47,500 nucleotides of DNA from Prorocentrum cordatum. Lineage: Eukaryota; Sar; Dinophyceae; Prorocentrales; Prorocentraceae. Location: assembly GCA_963575745.1 (NCBI GenBank), contig CAUYUJ010016491.1, positions 90,001-137,500 on the forward strand. The letters are read 5' to 3'. Below are positions 37,365 to 47,427 of the stretch, one piece after another. Made by a program: the position numbers and the translations under genes. The notes beneath the pieces were generated by a model that was not told the origin of the DNA, searched no databases, and saw nothing but the letters and a program-made list of their open reading frames with translations. Position 1 is the stretch's first letter; every line of letters starts with the position of its first letter.

Positions 37365-40301
37365 TCACATATTGGCACCAGTCATAGAGATGTTCGCACG
37401 CCTTGCTCCAGAGTGTAGTAGGGAAATCGTTCGCTTGCAATCCTCTCCTCGCGTTGCCGCCTGGCTGTGGTCGTCCAGCCCGAGAATGCCGCCGATTGGC
37501 AAATTAATGCTCTTCAAATGCCTGGCCAACAAATTGAGATATTCTGTGCCGCCGGATGTCACGCCGTGTACGACCTTCAACTCTAGCCTCCCAAATGTCA
37601 GCCAGTTCCCGCTGACCTCGGCACGCTTGTCCGAGAAGAAGCTCAGGCCTCCGAGGTGCCTCTCGTCCGCCCACTTGCCAGTGATATGCAAGGAGTCGAT
37701 GTACATGTCCAGGCACGTCGACCCCTCGTGCTTGACAACACCCCTCACGTTGATGAGATTATTTTCCTGGACGGAGTACCGAGGGATGTGCAGCAACGTG
37801 TGGTTGCCTGGTTGCACTAGGTCGAACTTGGCGCCGGTGACAGAGGTCATGTGCGGGTCACCCAGCGCACTGACCGACACTATTGTCGGGCTGGGCGTCG
37901 GGGACGTGGATGGAGATGGTGATGGGCTGGGCGTTGGGCTGGGCGTCGGGGACATGGTTGAAGATGGCGTCGGGATAGGCGTCGGGCTCGCCGTCGGAGA
38001 CGCGGTTGGAGATACTGTCGGGCTTGGCGTCGGGGACAAGGTTGGAGATTGCGTCGGGCTGGGTGTTGGGGACGAGGTTGGAGATGGCGTCGGGCTGGAC
38101 GTCGGGGACGAGGTTGGAGATGGCGTTGGGCTTGGCGTCGGGCTGAAGGTCGGGCTGGGCGTCGGGCTGAGCGTCGGGCTGGGCGTCGGGCTGGGCGTCG
38201 GGGACGGGGTTGGAGAAGGTGATGGGCTGGGCGTCGGGCTGGGCGTCGGGGACGAGGTTGGAGATGGCGTCGGGCTTGGCGACGGGCTGGGTGTTGGGCT
38301 GGGCGTCGGACTGAGCGTCGGGCTGGGCGTCGGGCTCGGCGTCGGGCTGGGCGTCGGGCTGAATGTCGGGCTGAGCGTCGGACTGGGCGTCGGGGCAAGC
38401 GTCGGGCTTGGCGAAGGGCTGAGCGTCGGAGCAGGGGTTGGGGATGGCGTCGGGCTGGGCGTCGGGTTTGGCGTCGGGCTGGGCGTCGGGGACGCGGTTG
38501 GAGATGGTGATGGGCTGGGCGTCGGGCTGAGCGTCGGGCTGGGCGTCGGACTGGGCGTCGGGACAGGCGTCGGGCTGGACGTCGGGCTTGGCGAAGGGCT
38601 TGGCGTCGGGCTTGGCGTTGGGGACGGGGTTGGAGACGGTGATGGGCTGGGCGTCGGGGACATGGTTGGAGATGGCGTCGGGCTCGGCGTCGGGCTGGTC
38701 GTCGGAGACGCGGTTGGAGATGGCGTTGGGCTCGGCGTCGGGGACGGGGTTGGCAATTGTGTCGGGCTGGGCGTCGGGAACAGGGTTGGAGATGGCGTCG
38801 GGCTGGCTGTTGGGGATGAGGTCGGAGATCGCGTCGGGCTGAGCGTCGGAGCAGGGGTTGGGGATGGCGTCGGGCTGGGCGTCGGGTTTAGCGTCGGGCT
38901 GGGCGTCGGGGACATGGTTGGAGATGGTGATGGGCTGGGCGTCGGGCTTGGCGTCGGGCTGGGCGTCGGACTGGGCGTCGGGGCAGGCGTCGGGCTGGAT
39001 GTCGGGCTTGGCGAAGGGCTGGGCGTCGGATTGGGTGTTGGGGACGAGGTTGGAGACGGTGATGGGCTGGGCGTCGGGCTTGGCGTCGGGGACGCGGTTG
39101 GAGATGGCGTCGGGCTGGGCGTCGGACTGGGCGTCGGGGACGGGGTTGGAGAAGGTGATGGGCTGGGCGTCGGGGACGGGGTTGGTGACTGTGTCGGGCT
39201 GGGCGTCGGGGACTGGGTTGGACATGGCGTCGGGCTGGCCGTTGGTGACGAGGTCGGAGACTGCGTCGGGCTGGGCGTCGGGGAAGGGGTTGGAGATGGC
39301 GTCGGGCTGGGCGTGGGGCTGGAGGTCGAGACCACGTAGCCGCCATACCGGAAGGCTGCGTACTTGCCCACTGCCCCGATTTTGGGAGATCCCGAATTGT
39401 AAGCCAACGTGAAACTGCTTTGCGAATTGCAAGGCTGGGTCCATCCACTCCCCCCGCCCGTGCGGTGCGTGTGATCAACGGTACTGGCACTACCGTACAC
39501 CTGCCACCCTGAGCCCCCATTCACACCATCGGTGCACTCGATGGCGAAACCGCCATCGGTGCAAATATTCCCATAATCGTATCCAGAAATGGTCAAATAG
39601 CTTCCTGCAGAATCCGGAGTGAACGTGACGCTCTTGGTAAGATGCCACTGGTGCAAATCTCCGATGATGCTGAGAGCAGTGCTGCCATAATACGCAGACT
39701 CGACCACATTGTCTATTGTGAAATGGCATGTGACCGGGACCGTGGGGCTTGGGGTCGAGGCCACGTAGCTTCGGAAAGCTCCGTACATGCCCACTGCCCC
39801 GATTTTGGGAGATCCTGAATTGTAAGCCAAGGTGAAACTGCTTTGCGAATTGCAAGGCTGGGTCCATCCACTCCCCCCGCCCGTGCGGTGCGTGTGGTCA
39901 ACGGTACTGGCACTACCGTACACCTGCCACCCTGAGCCTCCGTTCACACCATTGGTGCACTCGATGGCGAAACCGCCATCGGTGCAAATATTCCCATAAT
40001 CGTATCCAGAAATGGTTAAATAGCTTCCTGCAGAATCCGGAGTGAACGTGACACTCTTGGTTAGATGCCACTGGTGCAAATCTCCGGTGATGCTGAGAGC
40101 AGTACTGCCATAATACGCAGACTCGACCACATTGTCTATAGTGAAGAAACAGGTGACCGAAGTCTTGTTCGTCAGGTCGAGCGACTCCAACTTGGCGTGG
40201 TCCACCGCGGCCAACTGTATCAGACTGGAGTCGACGGCACCAGTACGCGCAGCAGCTACTGCCAAAACTGCGAGGGCGAGCGGTAGCTGCACGTTCTTCA
40301 T
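37365..40301 (-). CDS. Secreted Ser-Pro-Thr-rich repeat protein with duplicated N-terminal domain and GDPH-type C-terminal domain
   Basis: 978 codons without intron. Met1 is followed by a signal peptide ([13 protein letters not shown], cleavage probably after about residue 22). Two nearly identical domains of about 130 residues follow (48-178 and 189-320). Each starts T-C-[FH][15 protein letters not shown] and contains [30 protein letters not shown] and [10 protein letters not shown], with paired cysteines. Residues about 327-807 are (SPTP)n with S, A, V, L, M and N substitutions, expected to be an extended, possibly O-glycosylated linker. The C-terminal domain (810-978) opens with [17 protein letters not shown] and continues HTLLHIPR, the von Willebrand D-like start found in many dinoflagellate surface proteins. 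Role is inferred: an extracellular or cell-wall adhesion protein. A spliced-leader relic lies 64 nt upstream of the ATG, pointing to origin from a reinserted mRNA. Start choice is firm because the signal peptide begins there. Confidence 0.9.
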   Translation of the reverse strand: MKNVQLPLALAVLAVAAARTGAVDSSLIQLAAVDHAKLESLDLTNKTSVTCFFTIDNVVESAYYGSTALSITGDLHQWHLTKSVTFTPDSAGSYLTISGYDYGNICTDGGFAIECTNGVNGGSGWQVYGSASTVDHTHRTGGGSGWTQPCNSQSSFTLAYNSGSPKIGAVGMYGAFRSYVASTPSPTVPVTCHFTIDNVVESAYYGSTALSIIGDLHQWHLTKSVTFTPDSAGSYLTISGYDYGNICTDGGFAIECTDGVNGGSGWQVYGSASTVDHTHRTGGGSGWTQPCNSQSSFTLAYNSGSPKIGAVGKYAAFRYGGYVVSTSSPTPSPTPSPTPSPTPSPTQSPTSSPTASPTPCPTQSPTPSPTQSPTPSPTPSPSPSPTPSPTPSPTPSPTPSPTASPTPSPTPSPSPSPTSSPTPNPTPSPSPSPTSSPTPAPTPSPTPSPTPSPTPSPSPSPTMSPTPSPTLNPTPSPTPSPTPAPTLSPTRSPTSSPTASPTPSPTLFPTPSPTQLPTPSPTPSPTPSPTASPTTSPTPSPTPSPTMSPTPSPSPSPTPSPTPSPTPSPSPSPTSSPTPVPTPSPTPSPTLSPTPSPSPSPTASPTPSPTPNPTPSPTPSPTPAPTLSPSPSPTLAPTPSPTLSPTFSPTPSPTPSPTPSPTLSPTPSPTPSPSPSPTPSPTSSPTPSPTPSPSPSPTPSPTPSPTPSPTLSPTPSPTFSPTPSPTPSPTSSPTSSPTPSPTSSPTPSPTQSPTLSPTPSPTVSPTASPTASPTPIPTPSSTMSPTPSPTPSPSPSPSTSPTPSPTIVSVSALGDPHMTSVTGAKFDLVQPGNHTLLHIPRYSVQENNLINVRGVVKHEGSTCLDMYIDSLHITGKWADERHLGGLSFFSDKRAEVSGNWLTFGRLELKVVHGVTSGGTEYLNLLARHLKSINLPIGGILGLDDHSQAATRGEDCKRTISLLHSGARRANISMTGANM
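37880..39325 (-). repeat. Coding minisatellite (12-bp unit) in the (SPTP)n linker
   Basis: Plus-strand unit GGCGTCGGGCTG with variants GTCGGGGACG.GGTTGG and GGTGATGGG. Larger blocks recur; for example the order GCAGGGGTTGGGGATGGCGT..GGTTGGAGATGGTGATGGGC appears near 38430 and 38850, about 420 bp apart. Several frames on both strands are open through it (Gly-Val, Asp-Ala-Gln-Pro, Arg-rich); only the SPT frame joins a signal peptide to a folded C-terminal domain. Confidence 0.9.
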
Positions 40302-40365
40302 AGCGCTCCAGCTTGCTTGAGAAAAGGTGGAATGCTGACGTGAATAATGCTGTGGTGCGGTTCCT

Positions 40366-40386
40366 TTTGAGCCAGAATGGTTATGG
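40366..40386 (-). other. Relict dinoflagellate spliced leader (DinoSL) upstream of the 978-codon gene
   Basis: On the minus strand 40386-40367 reads ccataaccattctggctcaa; the DinoSL as I know it reads CCGTAGCCATTTTGGCTCAA. With the final base, 17 of 21 positions match; differences are G-to-A, G-to-A, T-to-C and G-to-A, all transitions. It ends 64 nt before the ATG at 40301, the right place for a trans-spliced leader copied into DNA with its mRNA. Confidence 0.8.
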
Positions 40387-40969
40387 AGGGGCTCTCTCTG
40401 GGTGTCTTGGGAGCCTCTTGGGCCGTCCTGTCGTCTTCACCCATCTCAGGGCTACCACCAGGGCTGCAGTAGCCGGGGCGACGCGAAAGGGCCGCATTGA
40501 GAACTCACCCCAAATACCTCTGGCGCTTGTGGGCAACAGCGCAACCGACCTCTTCCGGGGTGCGTTCTGACCAGAATGTCGAAGATAATCCAGCCGAGGT
40601 GGTGAGAGCTACCCAGGACGAGCAACACTGCCAACACATCTGTCTTCTCGGATCCACGACCCTCCCCGGCCCGCCAAGACACGCGCGCGCAGCTGCGGGG
40701 CCTCTGAGTTGACATGCTGATCTGCGCAATCACGGGGCGGGGGTCTGGGCAGCCCCCAGATCCATCCGTCCTCCCGCCACCTCCCGCCCCACCCCCCCTC
40801 TCCCCTCCCTCGCCCCTCGGTCTGCGTGCCCTGCAGGACAAACAGCGGCAGCGGCATCGGTATGTTTCTCCCGGTCAAGGATCCCCCCTGTAAGAGGGCT
40901 CTCCAGGACGAGCAGTGGCATCGGTATGCTCAACTCCTCCGAGGTGCTATGGCGGCGCGCACAGGGGGG
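40387..40969. other. Intergenic with repeat M relative at 40535-40625
   Basis: 40540-40620 contains CCGACCTCTTCCGGGGTGCG, TTCTGACCAGAATGTCGAAG and ATAATCCAGCCGAGGTGGTG, a diverged copy of repeat M. 40395-40435 has TCTTGGGAGCCTCTTGGGCC, resembling the GGCCTCTTGG array. No gene. Confidence 0.55.
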
Positions 40970-41086
40970 CGAAGGGAGGGACAAGGCTTCTTAGAAGGAG
41001 GCTGTTTCTTAGAAGGCGTCGGCCAGACATCTATACGAAGCAGGGCCGCGTCTAAGAAGCCCTCCCTCCCTCCCCCTACCCCCCTC
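40970..41086. repeat. Foldback element N, copy 2 (uninterrupted)
   Basis: Left arm GAAGGGAGGGACAAGGCTTC then TTAGAAGGAGGCTG; right arm GGGCCGCGTCTAAGAAGCCC then TCCCTCC. The loop is ACATCTATACGAAGCAG. Matches the arms of 1077-1380 and shows the site without element L. Confidence 0.7.
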
Positions 41087-41387
41087 TGCGAGTGGCTGCT
41101 ACTCCTCCGAGGTGCTGCCGACGCGCAAAGCAGGAGCTACCCCTGGCCACCCCCAGCCCCGATGATTCGGGAGTGGTCGGGCGCCCGATGAATCCAGGAT
41201 AGCTCTAACATACATCGCCTCGGTTTAGTAACCTGTGGCGGCCTTCGGTCTAGTATTGGCTGCCTCACGTGGCCTTCGAAAACCTTTCAACCTCCTTGAG
41301 TGGCCTTTGGCGGCCTTTTCGCCGCCGATGGTGGCCCTCAGCGGCCTTTCGTAGCCTCTACGAAGGTGCACAGAAGTGCATCATGCA
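41087..41387. repeat. Short GGCCTTT-type repeat, no gene
   Basis: 41225-41365 repeats GGCGGCCTT, TGGCCTTCG, TGGCCTTTGG and GCGGCCTTTCG at 15-25-bp intervals. No coding signature. Confidence 0.55.
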
Positions 41388-41606
41388 TGTCTCGGCGGCG
41401 AGCCCAGGGGGGGAAATGAGAAGGGGCTAGCCTTCTCAGAAGGCTCGGAAGCCCCCTGACCTTCTCCTTCTGAAAAGTTGTCAAAGCCTTCCCCGAAGAC
41501 ACAGAACCCTTCTCAGGCAGCGCGAGGGCTTCTGAGAAGCCCCGCCGCCTTCAGAGAAGGCCTTCCCCTACTCACTTCCCCCCCTCGCACGCCCCCGAGC
41601 TTTGCA
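41388..41606. mobile_element. TIR element I, copy 4
   Basis: Left TCTCGGCGGCGAGCCCAGGG then GGGAAATGAGAAGG; right GGCCTTCCCCTACTCACTTC then CCCCCTCGCACGCCCCCGAG. GCATG-containing sequence lies just outside both ends (CATGCATG and TTGCATGA), a possible duplication. Inside: CCTTCTCAGAAGGC, GGCTTCTGAGAAGCC. Confidence 0.75.
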
Positions 41607-41742
41607 TGATAGCATGAGCTTCCCAAACGACCCACTTCAGCTACTCCTCCGAGGTGCTGCCCCGCGGGAGGAGGGGCCCCCAGGAACTCGCGGGTCAGCA
41701 GCCAGGCAAAGCGCTCCGGACGGGGGCGGCGCCCCCGGCTGG

Positions 41743-42821
41743 AGCTCGCGGCGGCACGCCAGCGGTGAAGGGGCCCCGGAGCGCACGAAGGAACATACAC
41801 AGACCCCAGGATCCCAGCATTCCCGATACAGCAGGACCCAGGTCAGAAGAACATCCCTCAAGAACACGAGACCCTCCCCCGGCCAAGACGCGCAAAACAT
41901 CCGAGGTGCCCTCCCCAGGGTGCACAAGAACATCAAACAAACAGGAAGAACATGAGGGTACCCTCCCAGAACCGACCTCGATCTTATACCTCAATCTGAC
42001 TGTAATTGTCCATGTTTTCTGGGGTTCCGTCTTCTCCTTCACCTCCCATTTTGTCCCATACGTCACTGGGGATCCACGATCATCTGTGTCTTTGTCCTTC
42101 TTCATTGTCCTGGGGTACGGCAAGTCGATATCCTGCCGACTTCGGCGTTGGCTTCTGACACCGCGGGGATCGTTCAACCTAACAATCGACCAATTCCGAA
42201 ACCTCAGACTGGTCAACATCGACCTACTCCAGGTCGCCGCCGGGGTCCACCGTGGAACGCCGGCGGCGGGGCCGCCGCCGGTCGACAAAACGCGAACCTA
42301 GCAGCGCACGATGCCGAACAGCACATGCTATCCAACCTTGAACTGATCGCGGCGTTGATCGTTCAGACTCTAATCGAGGAGACGTAAGACTCGGGTACGG
42401 GGGCCTCGGGTTGGCCCGACGGGGCCACCACGCAAGTGACGAGACCCAATCTGAAATTTGACGCGAACTCCGGCTGCAGACATCCCACCCAAACCGGACC
42501 GTCAAAATCCACCCGAATTCTGGCTTGCCCGAGTCGTACGCTTCCCCCATCTAATTCGATCGATCGGGTCCAGCGGCGTTACCACCGCGTCCCTCGGCTC
42601 TTCCGCGTCGCAGAATTCAGCCTGGAACGCCTTCGCCGGCGTCGCCAGCGCGCCCTCGCCGCGCGAACCTACAGCTAGTCGTCCGATCGACGGGGGTGGG
42701 GTGCCGCGCGCCGCGCAGGGGCGAGCGATGGGTGGCAGTAGCTCGGTGCGGCGCCCGGGGCTCGGCGATCCTGGGGGCACGGGGCCCTCGCAGGGCCGCC
42801 GAGAGCGCGAGCTCCGCGAGC
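41743..42821. repeat. 1,079-bp repeat P, copy 2
   Basis: Partner of 35416-36494 (see there). Its left flank (a GC-rich segment) and its right flank (which runs into the GAT/CAT microsatellite) differ from copy 1, so homology stops sharply at GCTCGCGG and CCGCGAGC. Confidence 0.95.
42378..42546. mobile_element. TIR element D, copy 4 (inside repeat P)
   Basis: Identical by position to the copy at 36051-36219. GGAGACGTAAG at the left, CGTACGCTTCCCC at the right. Confidence 0.8.
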
Positions 42822-42837
42822 AGCGAGAAATCATCCG

Positions 42838-43135
42838 AACCCGATCCGATGATGATGCTGCTGATGATGATTATGATGATGGTGATGATGATGATGCTGA
42901 TGGGAGGAAGGGGGAAGGGGAGGCGGAGGAGAAGAGGAGAGGAGGTGGCGCGGGGCGCTGTCTCTTCAAAACGAGGACCCAACATCTTAGGAGGGTTGGG
43001 ACTACGTGTTTGGAGGTCCGCGCGGAATTCTTGGATCTGGGCGAAGAGCTCCCTCCCTGACGCGCGCAGCGCGCCAGGGGCGGCGCTGGAAGCGCCTTCA
43101 AGGGGCCCCAGCGCGGTTCCACGAATACCGTGCGG
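42838..43135. other. GAT-rich start, then intergenic
   Basis: 42848-42902 is GATGATG-rich. 42903-43135 is mixed composition without a recognised gene. Confidence 0.55.
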
Positions 43136-43612
<477 letters not shown>

Positions 43613-43695
43613 ACCGCCCTCGCGGTCTGGATTCCGGGGCGCGATCCCGCGGATGCGCGGTCGCACGGAGACCGCTCGGTCACCCAACTTTCGGG

Positions 43696-43857
43696 GATGG
43701 ACAGACGCCCCTTTAGTACAACGTGGTTCAGTGACAACGACCCGAGGCCCAGACCTGGCAGGCGCGAGCCTGGAAGATGACGGCCACGGCGCCCTCTCGA
43801 GAACCGACAACGGACAATGCACTGATCGACGCGTCACTGTTGGGGGTTCTGTCCAGC
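43696..43857. mobile_element. TIR element H, copy 3 (diverged)
   Basis: GATGGACAGACGCCCC at the left, GGGGGTTCTGTCCAGC at the right. The interior keeps GACGGCCACGGCGCCCTCTC and TGATCGACGCGTCACTGTTG. Same length as the other two copies, with many substitutions. Confidence 0.7.
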
Positions 43858-43984
43858 CCCGGAACTCCGCGCCCCGCGCCCCGCTGGGCGCGGCCCCGGC
43901 CATCCTCGCGCCCCCTGCGCCCCCGCGCCGCCGTTCCTCGGCAGGAGGGCAGCGCCGCCCCCGCCCGGGACCGCGGACCGCGCC

Positions 43985-44243
43985 GCGCGAAGTGCCATCG
44001 TCTCCGTCTCCGCGCCCCCGCGGGCGCCCTAGGATCAAGGGGCCCCAGGACACACAAAGAAACACACAAATAAAACAGATTCCCCATATTTTCCTATATT
44101 TTCTGGGTTTTTGTCTTCCCCCCCACTTCCCATATTTTCCCGTATTTTCTGGGGAATCGACGATTACTTGTGTCTGTGTGTTTTTGTTCCCTCCTGACGC
44201 ACGAAGTGCCATCGTCTTCGCGCCCCCGCGGGTGCCCTAGGAT
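43985..44243 (+). repeat. Direct repeat of about 45-50 bp flanking element L
   Basis: GCGCGAAGTGCCATCGTCTC...CGCGGGCGCCCTAGGAT (43986-44035) and GCACGAAGTGCCATCGTCTT...CGCGGGTGCCCTAGGAT (44199-44243) bracket the 163-bp element L copy. The second lacks about six bases. Much longer than a normal target duplication; more like a local tandem repeat entered by L. Confidence 0.8.
44035..44197 (+). mobile_element. 163-bp element L, copy 3
   Basis: TCAAGGGGCCCCAGGACACA at the left, GTTCCCTCCTGA at the right; 163 bp, same internal order as 1142-1304 and 2813-2975 (TTTTCTGGGTTTTTGTCTTC; CCGTATTTTCTGGGG; TTGTGTCTGTGTG). No short flanking duplication seen. Confidence 0.8.
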
Positions 44244-45092
44244 ACGTTCCGCGCGGGGGGCCTACGAAAAAAACACCCCGCACCCGCGGGGTCGCGCCGG
44301 CCCGCGAGGCCGCGGACGCGGGACCACGGCAAGCTCGCGCCGTGCTGACCTCGGCGTTGAAACCTGACACCGCGGGGATCGTTCAAACTTGAACGATCGG
44401 CCGTTCCGTGAACGCCGGATCGTTCAACGACGGGCCGATGCTGGGCGACGGGCGGCGTTCAACCTTAAACGCCCGCGCTGGGGTCGCCGCCGGTCGACAC
44501 AACGCGAACCTGCCGTACGTGGTCGCCCAAGACGAGCCCCAATGCCGACGTGCCAGTCGTTCAAAGTGCACGAAGGCAAACGACATGATCGTCGCCAGAC
44601 TGGGTTTGCACGCGAGCGCTCTTGACCCCAAGCAGGTACACAAAAGAGCGAAATGTGCATACCGCTCCCCTCTCCTCTGGGCCGCTCTGTAGAAAACAGG
44701 ATGAGCAGCCCCTGGATCGACCCCAATCGATGGCCTTGCTTCGGGCGCCGCTTCATGCAGGGCAGTACAGGCAGGAGGGGGGGAGAGCGAAGCCACATGC
44801 ACCTCTCGCGTGAATCCAGGGCCGCAAGGGGCCCCTTTCAGGGCCCCGGAGGTGGGCGAACGGCGCACCTTCCTTCGCCCCACGGTCAAACCACCCAACC
44901 CATTCGGCAACGTCTGTAGCCGCCACACACAGGTGCTCCGAAGGACGCCGGGAAACATGCAGTGGTGAATGGTAGGGCGCAGTCCATGAATGTCGGGAAA
45001 ACAAAAAAACACATGCTCACCTAAAATCCTAAGGACGTGCTTCTGGGATCGGCTGACCCGGGTCAATCCAAACCCGGGTCTTGACCTTACCA
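44244..45092. other. Intergenic, no recognisable gene
   Basis: A 273-codon minus-strand frame (45204-44383) covers this stretch, but its translation shows no domain known to me. GATCGTTCAAACTTGAACGATC (44378-44399) is a near-perfect inverted repeat. GACCCGGGTCAATCCAAACC then CGGGTCTTGACC (45056-45086) is another small hairpin. Confidence 0.4.
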
Positions 45093-45395
45093 TGCTGCAA
45101 GATCCTGCAGGATCCTGCGCCCAAGCCCGGGCCAGCGCATGAATGGCAACGATAGGGGGGATAGGCATAGGGGGGGATGCATCGAACTGGAATCGGCGAT
45201 ACATCGCCGATAGATCGGCGATAGGCGCTCGATAGTGAGTCCGAACTTTCCTTGGCAGGGTGGGGCTATCAGGCCCCTATCGGCGATCAATGGGCGATTG
45301 GGGGTCGATGCATCCCCCCCTGTGCCTATCCCCCCCTATCGTTGCCCCTGAGCGCCACCCTGGCGCTGCAAGATCCTGCAAGATCTGGCGCTCTG
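45093..45395. mobile_element. Foldback element O, arms about 95 bp
   Basis: Left arm GCTGCAAGATCCTGCAGGAT ... GGCAACGATAGGGGGGATAG ... GGATGCATCGA; the right arm, complemented, reads GCGCCAGATCTTGCAGGATC ... GGCAACGATAGGGGGGATAG ... GGATGCATCGA. Between them is a short-period GGCGAT array (45195-45230). Imperfect TIRs of about 95 bp; about 300 bp in all; no ORF. Confidence 0.85.
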
Positions 45396-45665
45396 GCTGA
45401 ACCCCCTCTGCCTTGACACCCCTCTCTCGAACCCCGACTGCCGCGGCCCCGCCAGGATCCCGGCAGCCGTGCGGCTCTACCACGGCAAGGCTCCCGCGGT
45501 CGGCGCCCTCTTTTCTCGGGGCAGCGGCAGCCGTGGCCGGCATGGAACACGCGGGCGGCGGTCGGAGGGGCGGGGGGGCGAGAGAGCAGGAGTGGAGGAC
45601 GGGGAGAGGCCACCAGAGCGGTGAGAAGAGAAGGGCCTTACGCGCGATGGCATGCAGTCGGTACG
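45396..45665. other. Intergenic, no gene
   Basis: GC-rich; nothing recognised. Confidence 0.4.
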
Positions 45666-45835
45666 TGTACAAGCGGACCTAGGCCAGAAGAATATGCCTC
45701 AAGAGCATGAGACCCTCCGCCGGCCAAAACGTACAGAACATCAGGGTGCACGGTCACATCCAACAAACACGAAGAGCATTAGGGTACAGTCACCGAAACG
45801 ACCTCGATCTTATACCTCGGTCCGGCTGCATTAAG
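45666..45835 (+). repeat. Diverged third copy of part of repeat P
   Basis: GGCCAGAAGAATATGCCTCA, AGAGCATGAGACCCTCCGCC and GACCTCGATCTTATACCTCG correspond in order to 35510-35670. Similarity is about 80% by eye. Only this 160-bp part is present, with no 8-bp end repeats. Confidence 0.75.
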
Positions 45836-46608
45836 GACGGGTGGCTAGGACGAAAGTCACTTGGGGGCCGAAATTGGGATCTTGTTAAGCAGCGGGCGAC
45901 CAGTGAAAACGGTCAAGGACGGGCCGCAGAGGCAAGGACACAAGTGCACCCTAAATGAAGGCGCGCGTCCTTGCCAGACGCGTTGACTGTAGCGACCTTC
46001 GGCGGTGGCTTACGCGCGACCGCGTGCGGGCAGACTGCGCGCGAATGTCGGCGCAATCGGCTCCGACTTCTCCGTCGCTCACCTGGGGCCAAGGGGCTAA
46101 GCCATGGGAGCGGCGGCGGTGCGGCCCAAACCTCCGCCTCGGCATAGCGTGAACTGATGCGCGCGCACGCGACTTTCTCGTGGCAGTGCAGGTGCTGTTC
46201 CTCGCTGCACGCCCCCTGCGGAACATTGTGCCGAAGCCCGCTTGAACGAAGATGAGAAAGTGATGGGTAAGGACGACATGTCGCTGACGTGGATATCAGC
46301 ATTTTCAGGCGACAAGGATCCCTCGAAAACGCATGAATGCCGCGTCTCTCCTATCGGCCCGCCACAGTAGATAGAACGTGCGCCTAGATCCTTCGGTCAC
46401 AACCCGTCTGGGGGTGACACAGGCGCAAAGGATGCTTACCTATACCGCCCAATGTGCACAAATATCGTCAATCCAATGTGTGGGTGGTTAGGAAGAACTC
46501 CGGTCCATCCATATTCCTGAACACTCCTCTTCCTCCTCATTCTCCTCCCCCCCCCTTCCTCCTCGCCCACCCTCACCTCTCCTGGGGTAGGAGGTTTGGC
46601 GCCGGCCC
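45836..46608. other. Intergenic, no recognisable gene
   Basis: Mixed composition. A 129-codon minus frame (46302-45913) has no motif I can name. No TIR element found. Confidence 0.45.
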
Positions 46609-46740
46609 CTAGGATGCGGAGTGCACGACGCAGAAGCCCTCCTCGCAGCGGAGGATGTCCCCCTGGTTGAGCGCGGCGACGGCGGCCTCCACGGATCTCC
46701 AGCGGCCGATGTCGAGCACTATGATGCCTCGCGGGCGGCA
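46609..46740 (-). pseudogene. Possible C-terminal coding fragment
   Basis: The last 40 codons of a minus frame read PRGIIVLDIGRWRSVEAAVA then ALNQGDILRCEEGFCVVHSAS and a stop. The composition is protein-like and unlike the GGA-derived poly-Pro string upstream of it. No family recognised. It may be the tail of a gene whose body was lost at the microsatellite, or chance. Confidence 0.2.
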
Positions 46741-46798
46741 GGACCAGGGGGGGAGGCGGCAAGGGGGGCGGGTGGGGAGAGAAAACGTCGGCATTCGA

Positions 46799-46872
46799 GG
46801 AGGAGGAGGAGGAGGAGGAGGAGGAGGAGGATGAGAACGAGGAGGAGGAGGAGGAGGATGAGGAGGAGGAGG
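46799..46872 (+). repeat. (GAG)n microsatellite
   Basis: GAGGAGGAG with ATGAGAAC and GATGAG interruptions. Confidence 0.95.
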
Positions 46873-47041
46873 CACGCGTCGGGGTTCTCGAGCTGGCTCC
46901 TGGGCGACCAGGCGTGCTGCCCGAGCCGTCGCCCCGTCGGCGCCCCCTGGGCGCCTCGTGGGCCTTAGCGGTGCGTGTCGGCGCAGCTCCCCGCACCGTG
47001 GCCCGCTCGCCGCCGTTCGGGCGCCCCGTGGCAGGACTTCC

Positions 47042-47196
47042 TACCAGCCTCGAACGCATCCCCATCCCCACGATTGACACGCTAAAAGGCGATGACAATC
47101 TTAGGGATGCGCCCTCAAGAAAGAAGGGAATCCCTAAGATTGGCCTCGTGATGAGGAGGTGCCCAGCATAGGGATAGGGATATGCTCCAGGCTGGT
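47042..47196 (-). mobile_element. TIR element J, copy 2
   Basis: TACCAGCCTCGAACGCATCC at the left; GGGATAGGGATATGCTCCAG then GCTGGTA at the right. Opposite orientation to the copy at 1722-1867. The interior GACAATCTTAGGGAT / ATCCCTAAGATTGGC pair is preserved. Confidence 0.85.
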
Positions 47197-47273
47197 AATG
47201 CAGCCCTGCCGAACAAGGTTCTAAGAGCCCTCTGTTCGGGGGCGGCAGAGAGGGGGGTGGTGACTAGGGTTAT

Positions 47274-47350
47274 GTCGGGCGTGTCCCCCTTCAGGGGGAT
47301 TCTCGACGAAAAAAACATACCCCAAACATATCCAAAACAATCCCCCAAAA
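47274..47350. mobile_element. TIR element A, copy 4 (left half only)
   Basis: GTCGGGCGTGTCCCCCTTCA then GGGGGATTCTCGACGAAA and CATACCCCAAACAT. Breaks off where a fragment of element J begins at 47351. Confidence 0.8.
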
Positions 47351-47422
47351 GGGAAGCCCTAAGATTGGCCTCGTGATGAGGAGGTGCCCAGCATAGGGAT
47401 AGGGATCTGTTCCAGGCTGGTA
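47351..47422 (-). mobile_element. TIR element J, fragment 3
   Basis: CCCTAAGATTGGCCTCGTGA, TGAGGAGGTGCCCAGCATAG and TTCCAGGCTGGTAAGATG. Near-identical to the right half of 47042-47196, so a recent local duplication or a joint breakpoint with element A. Confidence 0.8.
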
Positions 47423-47427
47423 AGATG

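Noticed and set aside
37880-39325. CRISPR-like array of regularly spaced repeats
   Set aside because: No unique spacers; it is a coding minisatellite in a eukaryotic gene. The 113-bp satellite at 33583 likewise has no spacers.
37372-39339. 655-codon plus-strand Gly-Val-rich frame and 528-codon minus-strand Asp-Ala-Gln-Pro frame
   Set aside because: Both are other-frame readings of the 12-bp minisatellite inside the secreted-protein gene. Neither has a signal peptide or folded domain.
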